Assembly: GCA_933228895.1 (NCBI GenBank)
Contig: OW121857.1
Span: forward strand, 71,295,672-71,359,671
Direction: 5' to 3'
DNA from: Platycnemis pennipes
Taxonomy: Eukaryota; Arthropoda; Insecta; Odonata; Platycnemididae
DNA length: 64,000 nucleotides
Numbering within the stretch: the stretch's first letter is position 1; each line of letters opens with the position of its first letter. Of this stretch, positions 21,871 to 35,220 are shown piece by piece. The position numbers were made by a program, and so were the translations under genes. A model generated the notes under the pieces. The model did not search any database, had not been told where the DNA came from, and was given only the letters and a program-made list of their open reading frames with translations.

Positions 21871-23879
21871 CAATGGCGTAATTGACGTTAGCTCCCTAAT
21901 AATGGCTGAATTAGTGTTTTAGGTGCTAAAATTTGGTGGAGATGCAAAGAAAATTTGGTCCGATGAGATGTTTAATGATTGAAATTTTCCGTGTCTCGAA
22001 TTTAAATCTCCCCACGAGATCATTCCAGCACTCGTCGGGTATTTGCACACGGCCGTTGAGTTGGTCATGGAGTAGAAACTACACCGTAGCTTTCTCCATC
22101 GCCGCTCAGAGAGGAGTAGTGGGGCTTTGGAAGGTGGCGTGTTTCTAATTCTTGAAGCATTTCTGCAAGAAGGTCGGGGTTCTTTGCCCTCTCCGCTCTC
22201 AGCAGGTGCGCGCGGCTATAGATCTTGATTCCTCTCCCGCGCCGTTCTAGTTTCGTTGATGTCGCTGGACTGGAATAGTATAGTTTTCTGGGAAGGATTT
22301 TCAGTTTTCTAGCCTGGTTACCTGGTAGTACGAAGTTTAGTAGTCTCACTCGACTTCATTAAATGCTGTTTTTTTCAAGAAAGACGATGCGATATTGCGA
22401 GTCAATGCTGCCCGAAAAACGTCGACGTCAGAAATTTTCCCGCTAACAGCCGATAAGCTAAGCACAAAGACGCTAATTCAAATAAGTATATTCGTTCAGT
22501 TCTATAGAATGTCGAGTTGGCGTGTTCGCGTAGTCGCTATATCAGCTGACTCCACTAATCTTCATTCAAGTTTTTTTTGCATATTTTAAGTGATGAAGCT
22601 CTCTACTTCCTGCTGCAAATAAAAAGGATTTTATGGTAATGTAAACTTAAAGGGAAATGTTTGAAATGTCCGAAGGTTTTTAGTTCATTTTTTCATTGCA
22701 GTTTTTTTACCTTGCGAGCAGTTTTAATTCTAGTAGGCACGTAAATTTCCTTTAGCTTCAATTTCAAAGGGTCTTGTTTTCCAAATTTGCCCTTTTCCCC
22801 GCCATTACCCTGGGCTTAACGCCTTGAAAGAATTTCTGCGTGGTTTATTTTTACTGGTTAAAACTTTGAATTTTCATTGGGCTTCATGCGGAGTAATTTT
22901 GATGCCTGTAAGGGAAATCAATTCTTTTGTAGGGTACTCTTGGGGCACTAAGTGTAGGCCTTAAACGCATTGTTTATGATTTATTTTTAGTTTCGTAAGC
23001 GTTTTGATAATATCATGAACGCATGTAATTGAGCAACTGACTTTACATACTACCATCTTCACCCTTGAATTCTACCCATCATCGGCAATTCTAGCTTTAT
23101 TTTTGGAACGAGTAGTACGGAAAGAGTGCAATACTGTTTACCTAAATATATTCGGTTCACTTTTTTAATCATTTGGGGCCTTGAAAGTCGAGATGGGACC
23201 TTAGTTTCGGGCTCAACTCAAGCAGTTTCCGGAAGATATGGGGAAATTTTAGCAGCATGTGTCTGATTCAACGGCTGACTTGCAGCATAAATTAGCGATG
23301 GAAAGAGGAATATGAACAAAAATGGCACTCGCTAGTATCTGCCTCTATATTACCTCCAATAGAGAAGTCCTTCCACCATAGGACCGGAAAATTCAGCGTC
23401 ACGACATTTTATCATATTCTTGGTGTAAGTAAAGCGAGTAAGAGTGTATTGCTCAAGTACATGTCATCACTGGTAATAATTATGACAAAGTGAAATACCT
23501 GGGCATTTTACGGGGTGCGATGTTAATGGCCAATCTTTCGTATTACGGGTCGTGCAATCCGCATGTTGAGGATGAATTAAAGTTTTATCGCATTCTTGAT
23601 GCAAGTAGAGCTAGTAGTGGTGACAACTCATTACTGTCAATAACTGTGACACAAAGTAGAATACCCGAACATTTTGCAGGATGTGGGGTTATAAACCAAA
23701 CGTTCCCAATACGAGTTATGCAATCCACTTGTAGAGAAACAAATCGAAGGTTTTCTTCCGCTTTGTATGTATTCCGTAACAGCTCATTAAACAGAATCTA
23801 TAAGTTGTTTCAATTCGTTCGTTTTAATTTCGCTGCGCGTTTTCTGAGATCTGAAAAATAAAATCGATTTTTGGGCTGG
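21871..23879. other. Intronic, no gene recognised
   Basis: No coding motif, terminal repeat or RNA gene seen. The longest open frames here are short and lack family motifs. Confidence 0.4.
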
Positions 23880-24420
23880 AAAACTAGTTCTCATGGCTCT
23901 ACACGTAGCACCGAAACAGATGACGGGAAACGGTTGACGGACGCCGCCCGCGAGTGCTTTCCTTCGATGCCGCCTCCCTTTGGTTGTGCCGTGGCGAAGT
24001 GCGCTGCTGACGTGCTTCTTCGCACGTAGGCACCGATCTTCCCTCCCTTCCCCTTCATCCCTTCCCGTCCTCCCCCATTCCCTGTGCCTCTCACTCACCC
24101 CTCTCCCTCTCCTCCCTCTCTTTGCGTCGTACTCTAGCTTTGGCCTCCCACCCTCCCCGACCAACTTCTCCCCTCTCCCCCCTATCCGTCTGGGCCGGGG
24201 ATGGTCGACTGCAAAGCCCCTGTCCCCGTTTTTCACTGCCCCCCAAAATTGCAGAGCGCGCTGGGCAGTAGCGTCCATGGACCACCATCATATCAAGACG
24301 CAGGCCTGCGCGCGTATAAATCCCATATCGTTGGTTCGACACTAACCGCTTGCGATGGGGATTAATTTATTTTGTTTCTGGGGGAAACGCCAACCAAGGC
24401 CGTCTAGCGCGTTTTGCAGG
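23880..24420. other. GC-rich block with long polypyrimidine tract
   Basis: About 24040-24185 is almost entirely C and T on the plus strand. This explains the overlapping open frames in several phases. A TATAAA occurs at 24315-24320 next to GC-rich sequence. It may be a regulatory element or alternative promoter inside the intron, but nothing proves this. Confidence 0.35.
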
Positions 24421-25017
24421 CGAGTGTCCTCAATCGCCCGAGCGGTGATCTTCGGTTATTTTCCGGAGGATAGAACCTCCGCAAAAAGCATTCAAAAATG
24501 TTGCTCATTTTCGCTTCTTCGTGTTTCCTGAAGAGGGAGATATGCATCTTGGGTGGACGCAACGGATGCTTCGCCTGGTCCTGATCAATACGTTTTGTGT
24601 TCATTAAAATGGAAACCAATCCTACCTTTCGTTCAAATTTGTGGCTTCAGTACAACCTTTGAGACGTGAGGGGAGTATTTACATATTGCGTCAGTGGGCG
24701 CATATAGTGTCAGACGTAGACGTCTTCCGGATGTAATGTCGAAACGGTGAGTACATGTGTACGGTATTAGGCTTATTGGTTATTCACGATTTGCCCAGAT
24801 TTTCACTTTGGCATTTTTGCGGAAGGAGATGGTCGGACGCCTCGTGGCGAAGATGAGAAAAGTTCCATTTGTGTTCAGATTTTAGCTCTTGTCTCTTAAT
24901 TTCGGTCGATTTGACGGAATCAGATTGTTGGGAATAGTTATGGCGTCCTTTACTGAGAGATCCTGGTTTCATATCCCAAACTTTGGAGAGCTTTTTTCAA
25001 TGTTATTCCAGTCCCAA
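24421..25017. other. Intronic, no feature seen
   Basis: No exon or repeat recognised between the GC-rich block and the left end of the next DNA transposon. Confidence 0.35.
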
Positions 25018-27239
25018 GGCCTGTATTCTGTATTTTGTCGGTTCCATACCGATCGGTTTACCTTTTCACTCAACCGATCGGAACAGATTCCGTACCGACT
25101 GGCCCTCCCGCACCGACAAAACCATCTCGATAGATTCTGTATGGCTGTCGGTGGCAAACCCAGTCGGTTTGCTTCCCCCTCCCAGGAAAAAGAAGGAGAG
25201 GGAGCAGATTTCCGAGTGTACCCGAAGGTAGACGTCACGTGATACGTATCTGCCAACCGGAGGCAGAGGAGAGGAAACAAATGAAGACTGAAATACGGCG
25301 AGCAACTTCTACCGCCAAAAGATATCGCAGCGTAAACAATGGAACGCAGCGGTACGTAATGAATGCTTGTTTCGGCTCGTTTCAATATTTACATGCTGAA
25401 AGCTCTGATTTAATATGCTTAATAATTTTTGATTGCATATTTACTTGAAATATGGATTTATAAAGTGCTCTGTGAAAATATTGCGAAGGAAATTATGATA
25501 CTTACTCCAAATTGAGTGGAATATGTCTTAGAAAGAAATGTTGTGTGAGGGATAACTATATGATATATCCATTGCTTTTATATTACGGAACGGAGTTACC
25601 GCGAGTGTTAATTCTTGTTTTAATCGATGGCATTAATTATTGTTTTTATCGATGGCATTAATTATTGTTTTAAGTATTTCATCACGGTTACGTAGAGTTC
25701 TTAATAGCCCATAGTGTCACTTTGCCGTTGTAATATCCATTGAGAATAAACCTAAAGTTGTAAAATCGGTAGTTATTTATTAAATTGGGTATAAATGTCT
25801 ACGCTTATTTAATTTAAGTGTAAATGCAAGTTGTTAGGCGAGTAAGATTTGATGGGATATCGTAATTTAGGCCTACGCGGATGTTTACTTTCATCTTACT
25901 GTGCCAATTAATGAAAGAGAAGCCTTATAACTCAACAATATAGCGAGGGAGATGTGATGAAGGAATAATGTATGATGATCAAGACATGTATTTATCTTAT
26001 ACTTCATATTCTTTGTGGGTAATCAAGTAGATGCCATGGTTGATATTGATGTTAATGTTTACTATGCTGTTGAAAATTACATACATAGTTTTTATTCAAA
26101 TGGGAGCTGAGGACAAACTGAAATCCACGCTGTGCCATACTACTGAAATGTACTTCCAAGTGTTTACAATTTTCAAGACAATTTCAACACTTAGCGATTT
26201 AATACACATTTACAAAGCAACGTATGTGAGAGCCGAAGACTAATTGCGTCAGAAAGCATTATCTTGATAAGCTATTACATCATAATAGCACTGTTCAATA
26301 AGAAGTATGCACTTTATTGACGACAGCAAGCTATAATACCAACATTCAGTTATCATTTAGTTATTTCTATCATGGTAATGAGTTGAAGTTGGTGTTAGAT
26401 GCCCGACAGAGTCGTTTTTATAAACTTTTTACATTAGGTAGAGTAATCACTCATGAAGTTATAAAGAGAATTTAACACTGCTATCTTTCACAATGAGAAA
26501 GTTTGGTTGGTTCATCTATAGGAAACCAACAATAGAATTTCCCAGTGGATAGTCAATGAGGGTGCGAAGACCGAGAAAAGCAATATTCCATTGAAGCAGA
26601 GCGGAAATACATATACGAAAATAACTGAGGCAAAAGCAAATGCACCGCATAAAAAATGACAGCGTATTGCTGCCGTTCACCGGTATGTACACAGAGAAAG
26701 ATAATGCAAGATTTCGATATACTTAATATCGTCTGCTACGTTACATAAAATGTTGGCGCAATAGTAAAATGATGTCTTGCGCATAGTATTCCGAGAAAAT
26801 TATCAGTATTAGTGATATCTTATTACCTTTTTTCTAATTTTCACTCGTATTGTTCTTGGCAACATTTTACATTCTCAGTTCACCTCCACTCACGATAATT
26901 ACAGAATGATTATGTTGTCAAGTAAACTTCGTGTAACTATTATAATATATTTTCAACATTTTATATCGCAAATATATCCCAGAAAAAATGATAATTATCT
27001 CCAATACCCTCGCCTTCAAGTATAGGTATAGCGGTAAACAAGCCAAACCGACTGAAACCCGAGCGTACCGACAGCAATTAGGTGTCGGTAGGATTCCCTG
27101 TTTCCCACCGACTGGAGGTCGCCGCCGCACCGATCGGTTGCGTACAGAATCGCACCGATGTTCCCTCTTCGTCGGTTTGCCATCCAAACCGACGGAAGGT
27201 CTCCCGTACCGATCGGTTTGGAGATACAGAATACAGGCC
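25018..27239. mobile_element. Non-autonomous DNA transposon, 3-bp duplication (CAA)
   Basis: Perfect 16-bp terminal inverted repeats, GGCCTGTATTCTGTAT at 25018-25033 and its complement at 27224-27239, are flanked by CAA at 25015-25017 and 27240-27242. Both ends are rich in short GTCGGT/ACCGAC and CCGATCGG motifs over about 200 bp, so the ends match beyond the terminal repeat. The 1.7-kb middle is AT-rich and has no transposase-like frame. A 3-bp duplication points to the PIF/Harbinger group, though CAA is not its usual TWA site. Confidence 0.8.
25615..25672 (+). repeat. 25-bp tandem repeat, about 2.3 copies
   Basis: The unit contains ATCGATGGCATTAATTA. Copies start at 25615 and 25640, followed by a partial third. 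Lies inside the 25018-27239 element. Confidence 0.8.
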
Positions 27240-27242
27240 CAA

Positions 27243-30200
27243 CTTGAGTGTTATGTGGAGCGCATTTTAAGTGCTCTAGTCAATACGTCCAGTTGAATCG
27301 TGGTATCTTTCCTTTAGAGTAGCCTAATGCCTAACCCGGGTTTATTTCCCCCCTGTTCATTCTTTGAAAAATTCTTTCGTCTTCCCGTTTACCAACCCAC
27401 TTAAATAGCGTAAATGACATCTTATGTCGGACATATCCCCCGCAAAATAAAGTTGGTCATTTTATCCTATTTTTGTGACAAGTTTTCACCTCTTGAAATT
27501 GTCAATCGGAAATTCTCTAAGCAATCAGCTTGAATAGCTAATTGAATGTGAAATTAGATAGACCTTTTGATAGCATCGCGTTTATGCAATTTCTTCAGGT
27601 AACAGCAAATTCACAATTTATCTGTTCAGTCCTTTTAAGCCATTAATGTCCTTTTATTCATGTAGTGCTTCAATTCGCCCTTGGTTTTCTCATTTCCTCA
27701 TCCGGTGCGAATGAGGACGCTTTTACCTTGGTGGGATGAATTGTGGGCTTGATAAATTTCCAACCCACGTTTACCCGCAGGAAAATGTTTAATTGGAGCT
27801 ATACTGATTGTTTTTTTATCTTGTAGTGCATTTTCCCTCCATTATTTTTGTGGAATAATTGTCGATGCTTGGCATTACTATATCATATTCATGTCATCCA
27901 AATGTAGTTTTGAAATTAATGTTTCAGTTTAGCTCACTGCTGGTGGTCTTTATAACTTTAACTCATTAACTAACCTTAAGGACAATGTGAATAGATTTAT
28001 ATTCTTCGAATTGAGAAGGGATTGGAGCGTATTTCTGTCCTATTGCCGACATTCCTCCGGCAGGCAATGTCAGCTTCAATATGGAAAAGTCATTGTGACA
28101 GTATCTACCCAAAATAAATAAGATTACTCTCTGCCCTTAGGAGACTCCTGTCTTCATATCACGCTGTTGAGAGATCCTCCAGAACGCCCTCTTAATGTGC
28201 TCAAAACATTTGTTTTAACTTTGATTCGATTGATTGTTACCAATTGCCCAATGGCTTTGGTCAACCAGGTATGCACGCTATCCTTTGAAACTGAGAAATT
28301 TATTCGAAGTTGACACTTACCGCTTCCTCGCGTTTTTACCCTTTATTTGGTTCTCATAAAATGTACTTTAACAATGAGATTGTCATTCGTAGCGTAGGCT
28401 AGTGAAATGGATTTGTTTCAGTGCAGTCCCAGTGTTATTGAGATATCCCTAATCACAGAGGATTCGAAGTATATGATATTCATTTAGGTAATGCTATTTT
28501 TCGCCCACGCATTGCTTGAACATATAAGTCCCTCCCAATCATATAGGTATGGATGCAGGATATGCTCATAAATTGTGCATTCCAAGAGTCCTATCCTATT
28601 CAGAAGATGCTCACGTTCCCTGCTTTCGATCCAAGCGTCCAATATCCTCCCTTTCCGGTTGTAGTTTTCGCACCCCATCAGGCCTCACGGCGTTTGCTGA
28701 ATTCGTAATGTGTGCATATTGGAGGCGGGTCCAGGGGCAAAGTGAATGCGTGAATCCCTTAATGAAACGTTATTTATTCAAAAAAAGATGCCGGTATTTT
28801 CACCGACAGCATCTGAAATGGCCGTCGTTGCCCTCCTTCACCGTGACCTCCTCCTCTTCCTAATCCTTCCTCTCACACCTTCCACCCTCCCTTCTCAGTG
28901 AGCCGGTCTCTTTCCGAGTGTGTTCTTTTCGATGCGGTTTATTTTAATGTCACCCCGACGAGGAATAAGGAAGAGAGACAGTTTCGGTTAAAGGAAAAGA
29001 ATTGTGTTGTTCTGATTATTTTGTGCGTGAACGAAGCTATAATGTCCATTTGCGTTGTACCTTCAGAATGAGTTTTACGTTGAAAATATGTAGTGAGAAT
29101 ATAACCACCATAATAGTTACTTGAATTGTTACGCAAGCGGTTAGTCGATAACACAGCCATTATGGTGCTTGGCAGTAGATGGGGATTGTTGAAACGGTTT
29201 TTAATGTTATGGGCAACTGTTCCCAACCTGTGGTACCCCTGCCGATACCGGTAAGCGAAGTATTTGCTAAATGTACGTAAATCCTCGTGCCAAAATAACT
29301 GCCTAATATTTGTTGCCAAAAAGTAAGGAACCATTGTCTCGGAGTGGTTATCTATCGCGATGGAAATGACGAAGAATGGTCTTGCGTTCTGATTTTCAAT
29401 ATCGGCAATAGTTGGAATGAATTAATGAGTGAAATTTTCCAGCTAGCCAGTATTCCATTCTCTGGAATCCTGCCAATACTACTCCACCAATAAAGGGATA
29501 TATCGTATAAAAATACGACTCGGTGGAAATGAATTTAAAAGACGAAGACTTGAGATTCGCGAAACAGAGCATGAAATGGATGAGGAAGAGATGACGAGAA
29601 GAGATAAATAGTGTTTGCGCTCTCAGGGAATGATAGATAAGGCAGGCGACTAAAAATAGAGACTGTCCGTTTCCTATGACTCGTGTGGCTTTGTCAGAAA
29701 GGAATAAGTATTGGAGAATATTTATAACTTGATCTTTTCTTTTGACTACGTGCCCGCCCTGCTTATCTCCTTTTCACCGCGCATATTTGAACCTTTATGT
29801 TTGATCATATTATATCTCTGAACATTTAGTTTAGCGATAGATGCACTAATGTAAATGCCAATACCCGTAGTAGGTATTTACTATGCGCCTAAGTAGTTCA
29901 TTTCTGAAGTGAAAGAAGGGCGTTAATATTTTAAAGGTCATGTATTGCACATTCTAAATGTATACATTGGTGAATTTCTCGCAAATTCGCTCGTGCGACT
30001 CGCGGACTCTTTCTTTTACGGACTAGAGGGATGGAAATTTTGTCGCAGAGTGTTGCATTTCGTAACCATCCGCGCTCGTGTATCATATTCAGAGTTGCGT
30101 TAGATCGGAATCGAGCCGCGTGAACGTGTTTGGAAGATCCTCAAAGGATTGGCGTTATCTATTAGCAATAGAGGAGAGGGCAAGGAAAGGTCGATTGCTC

Positions 30201-31140
30201 AAACCAGCGGAAAAGTAAATACATAAAACAGTAGATATGACCAAGCTTTGAAGGTTGGAAGGTACGAAATGCTCCGTTCGCGAGAGAGATATGACTGAAA
30301 TGAGTAGTTCATTGTTTTTCAAACTTTCATTTGCAGTACATTTTTTTCTTGGCTGGTTGACTGCAGCCCTACTTCCTTCCTAATTCATTGCTTTTCAAAA
30401 TCATTCTTTTATTTGGTTCATGTACTTATTCCTTGGTCTTCTTCACGGGGCCTTTCCTATATTTCTTCTCATTTTATTCTGAAAAATTAATTAGGTCCAA
30501 CGTTGTTTCCCCCTGATTCTTCTCTGTCTTACAATGCTCCATTTTTATCTATACCGTAGTGCTGCTGTGTGATTCTTCATTTTATTTTTCCATTTAACTG
30601 CCGCTACCACTCCCTTCGATCACTAGTTAGCCATTGAAATGTCATTACTGGACAAGGCTTCTGGTCAGTCGCCACGAGGTAATCGGTTCGAAGGTTTTCA
30701 GTTTCGCGTGAAATGGGTTCGTGAATGAGATTCAGAAGTTAAACAGCTATTCAGTTTCTCAATGTTATATTATGAGGTGGAAACAGTATAAAAAATTTTC
30801 TCTCTAAAGTCTCAAACGTATAACCTCGGCCATCTGCTTTAATCATAATTAAATCATTTTACAATCTGCGAGAATGAGTTTGTGCATTATGTTATGCGTC
30901 GTCACCTTACGAATGTTCATTCGGGCATTAGTACTGCATTTAACAGTTTAAGTGGTAAAATTTATTTTTACAACGAATTGCAAGCATACATACATGCTAG
31001 GAAAATACAGGTAAATATATTTAGAGAAAACCATATCAACTGGTAATCACTTCGTTCCTATGTAGATGGATACTAACCATCAAGTTGCACGTGACTCTTA
31101 TCTGTCACGTTGTCATGTAGTAGAAGCATTTTAGTTCTTA
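27243..31140. other. Intronic, no gene recognised
   Basis: Ordinary AT-rich sequence. No reading frame with family motifs, no terminal repeats and no tRNA-like heads were seen. Confidence 0.4.
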
Positions 31141-31144
31141 GTTG

Positions 31145-31222
31145 CATGTAACTAGCGTGTGTTTGGTGATCTTCACCTTTTGCCACACACCCTCGAGGTG
31201 GCGCGCAGTAGATGTAAATGAA
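31145..31222 (+). mobile_element. LINE 3'-tail copy, plus orientation
   Basis: Contains GTGATCTTCACC, TTGCCACACACCCTCGAGG and GCGCGCAGTAGATGTA, the 3'-tail core shared with 37960, 39645 and 55585. It lies head to tail against an inverted copy starting at 31262. Confidence 0.5.
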
Positions 31223-31261
31223 TTGAATTAAATTTGTCTGATCAATATTTTTTTGGCAGAG

Positions 31262-31570
31262 ATGGTACATCTACATCTACATAATACCCTGCAAGCCACC
31301 ACAAGGGTGTGTGGCAGGGGGTGATTTCTCAGCAAACATGCACCACATATCATGCTTAAAAAAGGAATAGTATTAATATAGTGGTCAGAACTACACTATT
31401 TAAAAAAGATAGACATTGCAAAGCAAACATGCAAAAACATTCTGTTAGTAGGGTTAGCTTTAAGTACTCATGCCAACATTCAGCTACCAATGCTATTCAT
31501 TGCTACTCTCCAATAGGACATATTTACCGTTATTCGTATCTCTAATTGTACGAGGATAGCTTAAAACGAG
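31262..31570 (-). mobile_element. LINE 3'-end copy, minus orientation
   Basis: Starts with the GATGTA-type tail (ACATCTACATCTACATAATA), then CCCTGCAAGCCACC and GTGTGTGGCAGGGGG. Positions 31525-31560 (TTCGTATCTCTAATTGTACGAGG) closely match 44250-44280 in another LINE fragment, so both belong to one family. Confidence 0.55.
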
Positions 31571-32344
31571 AAATCTCACAACACCCGATTCGCTTTGCTT
31601 CTTTCATTTGCTTCTTTCATTTACTTTTAATTTGATTTTGATCTTTATGTTAAAAACTGTTGATCATTTAGAGAGCAGAATTTTTATTTGGTTCGTGCAT
31701 TAATCACTAGTTTATTCAGTGCGACGGCTGATAGTTTTATTTTGGCCCTATCTATTTTTCAATTTTTTCTCCCAAGGGTGACGGGACTCTAAATGATAAT
31801 TTCTAAACTTGCAGGGTATTCCTAGCAATTATATCCGTTTCAGTGTATATATTTTTTAATATTACGTGATGTTTTCTTGAATGTTGAAGCGGAGTTGGGA
31901 TAATTATTATATCTCGTGCTGAGAGTGCGCTTAAAATTATTGCCAGGCCTTGAGCACACACGGGTGTCGTGTTAAGGTGTCGTAGAGGCTGATTGGAGGC
32001 GAGAAAGGCTTACCGCAAACATATTTGCGAATAAATGTCTCCGTCTCATCGTGACGTCCTCTGTTATATAATCGTCACGTGGTGCAGTTTTGCCGATGAG
32101 ATGTCTTAACCGTTTGCAGCGGTATTGAGATGGCTCGAAGCGACGGTTTCATGGTTTCCTGTTTGTGATTCGCACGTTGGTTTTTAGCAATATTGCGTTC
32201 GAACGACGTTTTCCTCTTGTATGAATAATGCCGTCCCCTTTTCGATAGAGTATTCGCAATATCGCTAGAAAACACATTCCAATACTTGAAATTTTACTTT
32301 TTCCAAGTTACGAACTGTTTTTACTCTGCTGCATTTCTCTTTAG
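31571..32344. other. Intronic, no feature seen
   Basis: No gene or repeat recognised. Confidence 0.35.
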
Positions 32345-32623
32345 TTACACACAATAGGGTCTCAGTGATTCAACCCGAAGGTTGGTTTTGAAAGGTGAGA
32401 GTAGAGCTCACTCCGTACTAAGCCAATGGCGTGTGAAATTCCAGAAATGGCCAGTTCTTTTCCCTGGGCCACCTGCGATTTCCTACGAAATTCTGACAGG
32501 CAGGAAATCGAACCGCGAGGATTTTAGATGGGGGTGTCCAGAAAGGCTATTGTCCGGGATTTGAACCCAGGACCCACCGGTCAGTAGCTCAGTGCTCTAC
32601 CCACTAGGCCACCACGACCCCCA
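32345..32623 (-). repeat. tRNA-derived SINE (family B)
   Basis: On the minus strand the head reads GGGGGTCGTGGTGGCCTAG, then GTGGGTAGAGC (A-box region) and GGGTTCAAATCCC (B box). The rest lacks the family A body and instead has an AGGAAATCGCAGG-type body. It is not a tRNA gene: no paired acceptor stem closes it. Confidence 0.65.
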
Positions 32624-33499
32624 CATAATAGGATACATCAAATGAATTCAGTTGTAGTCTCAATTTATGAGGCATTGCTTCAAATTGTTCATTCTCGTCT
32701 CTCATTGCGAACAGACGAATTTTTAATTATATTCCGTCTTTAGAGTGAATTTTTCTGTTTTTATAGTTTTATTTCCCATCTTTATCCACTCCTTAAACTT
32801 ATACCTCCTTTCAAATACCCTGCCCATCACATGATTCATTAAACTCAGTTTTCCGTCTCCTCTCCTAATTATAGCATTGATGAGTTGCATTCATCTTTAT
32901 CCTTTGTCTAAGCTCTCAATATATTCTTTGTGTTTTGAGAGCTCTTTGTCTTAAGCCAAGTTAGTCATTCATTCTCATGTGACTCAGAAGGTGACTAAAA
33001 CGTTCAGAAATCTCGGAATTTCCGCAGGGCTTCGTGGAAGAGGATAATTGAAAAAAAATTATTACAATATTCCCCTCCGAATGAGTTCATAAGAATGGTA
33101 ATATATTGAAACAAATGCTGTTGTTGCATGCGGCCAGTCGATTGATTTGCAATACGGGGATATCCATCATTGCCAGGGAAGTGGCAAATTAAATTAATGG
33201 ACATGAGCGTTTGGAAATGTGTATTACGGTGTCATAGTTAATTATACCCAAACCGATATTAATGTGTTCTAATTTAAAAATGGACCATCGTTTTCGTCGA
33301 GTTGACGTTCAGTCTCCCTGGAAAAATATACTTAGTTTCAAAATCGTAGATTTGCTTGTGGTTTTGATTTTACTTGACCGGACGTCCGATATTAAATTCC
33401 TTCTGTGTGCGAAAAACGTTGTATCTCCATTTCTACTGTTTTAGTCACCAGTTTGGTCGAACGACGTGTAGTGTCACCCAATCTGTGGAAGAATTTTCG

Positions 33500-33670
33500 T
33501 GGTATAACTGTTCCTGCCGCCAAAAACCAGTTTTCATTCCTAGCCTCGGTGTGATGCTATCGTGCAACTCGCCATCTGTTAAGTTCAGCCTTGTGTTCGA
33601 TTCACACGTCAGGGGGAGAGCCAGTTCATTTCCCTATGAAGCTTGTTGTTTCCGAGGAAGATTCGGTTCT
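33500..33670 (+). repeat. Possible diverged tRNA-derived SINE
   Basis: Contains CTTGTGTTCGATTCACACG (B-box-like) preceded by a diverged tRNA-like stretch, and GAGCCAGTTCATTTCCC, which recalls a segment of the family B copy at 32345. Weak evidence. Confidence 0.3.
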
Positions 33671-35014
33671 TAGGAAATCATTTGGCTAGCCATGCCCGAG
33701 AATTCTCACAAAATATCGTTATTTTTAAATTGTGCTTCAGAGAACGAAAGCGTAATCGTCAATTTTCGAATTTCATTTGGTACGTAAAGTCACAAATGTA
33801 ACTAGTCGAAGGAATCGTAAAGACCTTTACTGTGATCATTGCGTCTCAATACGTGTTTTCATTGTAGATAGCGATAACGCAAAAGAAATATTCACGATTC
33901 AGACCCAGACACTGAATTTCGTCCCGTCGTATCCACAAGAAAAAAAAATTAGAACTACTAAACACTTAAACGTTACATTTGAACTTAAGTGTATTGCTTG
34001 TTTTTATTTCATGAGTATTCAGTAATTCCATGAAGACACGCGTGACGAAGTTGAATTTCGGTTGCCTCAATTTTCCATATGTGGTGCTATAGGGCAGCGT
34101 AGTAGTAATGAAGGAATGTACTTATACGAACCACCGTAAGGGTATGTCGTAGGGGATTATAAAATACTAGCGTCAAATCAGAGCAGTCATGTAGTAACAA
34201 TTTTTGTTGAGAAATGAAGAACAAAAACAACTGGGAAAATATGAACCGAAACGGAAGGCTTTTATTTTTTTCGCCCTAGCTGATAGTGAATCGTAAATAG
34301 TGACGAAACATCAAGTGAACTTAGTGTTTCTCTTGCAATAGATTTTTGGCTAGTCCTCTGAAGTAGTGTCTGTACGTCGATTTTTTTTCGAGATGCATCT
34401 CAACGGTCGGTTTTTCCTTGTTCCGCGTGCCCGAAAAATTCGCCGTTTGCGCGTCGGTGCTACGCTCGCCAGCGCTAGATGACTACGTGACGACTGGCAG
34501 AATCGCATTCCCGCCTCGGTTCGCCCCTTTTGCCCCCTCCTGCACCTCTTGCCCCTTCCAGCACGCCCACTCAAAGCCTTCCCCCTGCCCCGAGCACCTG
34601 GGAGGTGGCGGGAAAGCACCAGCCTTTGGAATCTCTTCCCGGCTTTGGGAGAGCAGCAGCCTACGTGCCCTTCCGCAGGGATGTGCGACATGAACTCTCT
34701 CTCTCTTTCCACCTCTCCCCCCGCTGACTAGCCTTCTTCCTCTCCCCGTGCCGAAACCCTCACTCTCTCCCCCCTATCGACATCCGCTGCCCCCACAGAC
34801 AATTCCAGCCACCTCCATTTTTTTCTCTGATGCTTCAGATATAATTCGTTACAACGGTGACGAAAAAATAAAAGCGGGCAAAATCCGATTCATTTTGTTC
34901 TATTCTAGTCGTTATTTTATTTTTTTCATTAGCGTGAACGATAGGTCTTAATAAAAGTTGGGGAAAAAGAAAAGTAGGAAAAAAGAAAAGTCTGGTGAAA
35001 ACTTTGAAAAGAAG
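33671..35014. other. Intronic, with GC-rich block 34390-34830
   Basis: 34500-34830 is C/T-rich and GC-rich with several overlapping frames that have no protein motifs. No exon is recognised. It is possibly regulatory, by composition only. Confidence 0.35.
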
Positions 35015-35220
35015 ACGGGACAACCTAATGGCCCTTATCTTTAGACATGATAGTCTGATGAAGTCCGCTGTCGTGGGAAGAATGGAAAAGGTAGGCCTCG
35101 GATGAAATACATGGAGCAAGTAGTGAAGGATGTAAAGGAGAGAATTATATAAACATGAAGGATTTAGTCGATAAGAGAGTCGAATGGAGAGATGCGTCAA
35201 ACGTTAAGATTAATGACAGG
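35015..35220 (+). mobile_element. LINE ORF2 C-terminal fragment (frameshifted)
   Basis: Reads RRRDNLMALIFRHDSLMKS and VVGRMEK. After a frameshift it continues GRPRMKYMEQVVKDVK, and after another NMKDLVDKRVEWRDASN. This order (HDSL, GRPR-x-KYM, WR-x-ASN) is typical of the extreme C-terminus of one non-LTR retrotransposon group common in animals. Broken and inactive. Confidence 0.65.

Noticed and set aside
23787..24278. 163-codon minus-strand frame
   Set aside because: It is the complement of a polypyrimidine tract, giving Arg/Gly/Glu-rich sequence without homology signals.
32560..32623. Functional tRNA gene on the minus strand
   Set aside because: It resembles a tRNA head but the 5' and 3' acceptor strands do not pair and a SINE tail follows.
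34350..34712. 120-codon minus-strand frame
   Set aside because: GC-rich block with overlapping frames on both strands. No motif.
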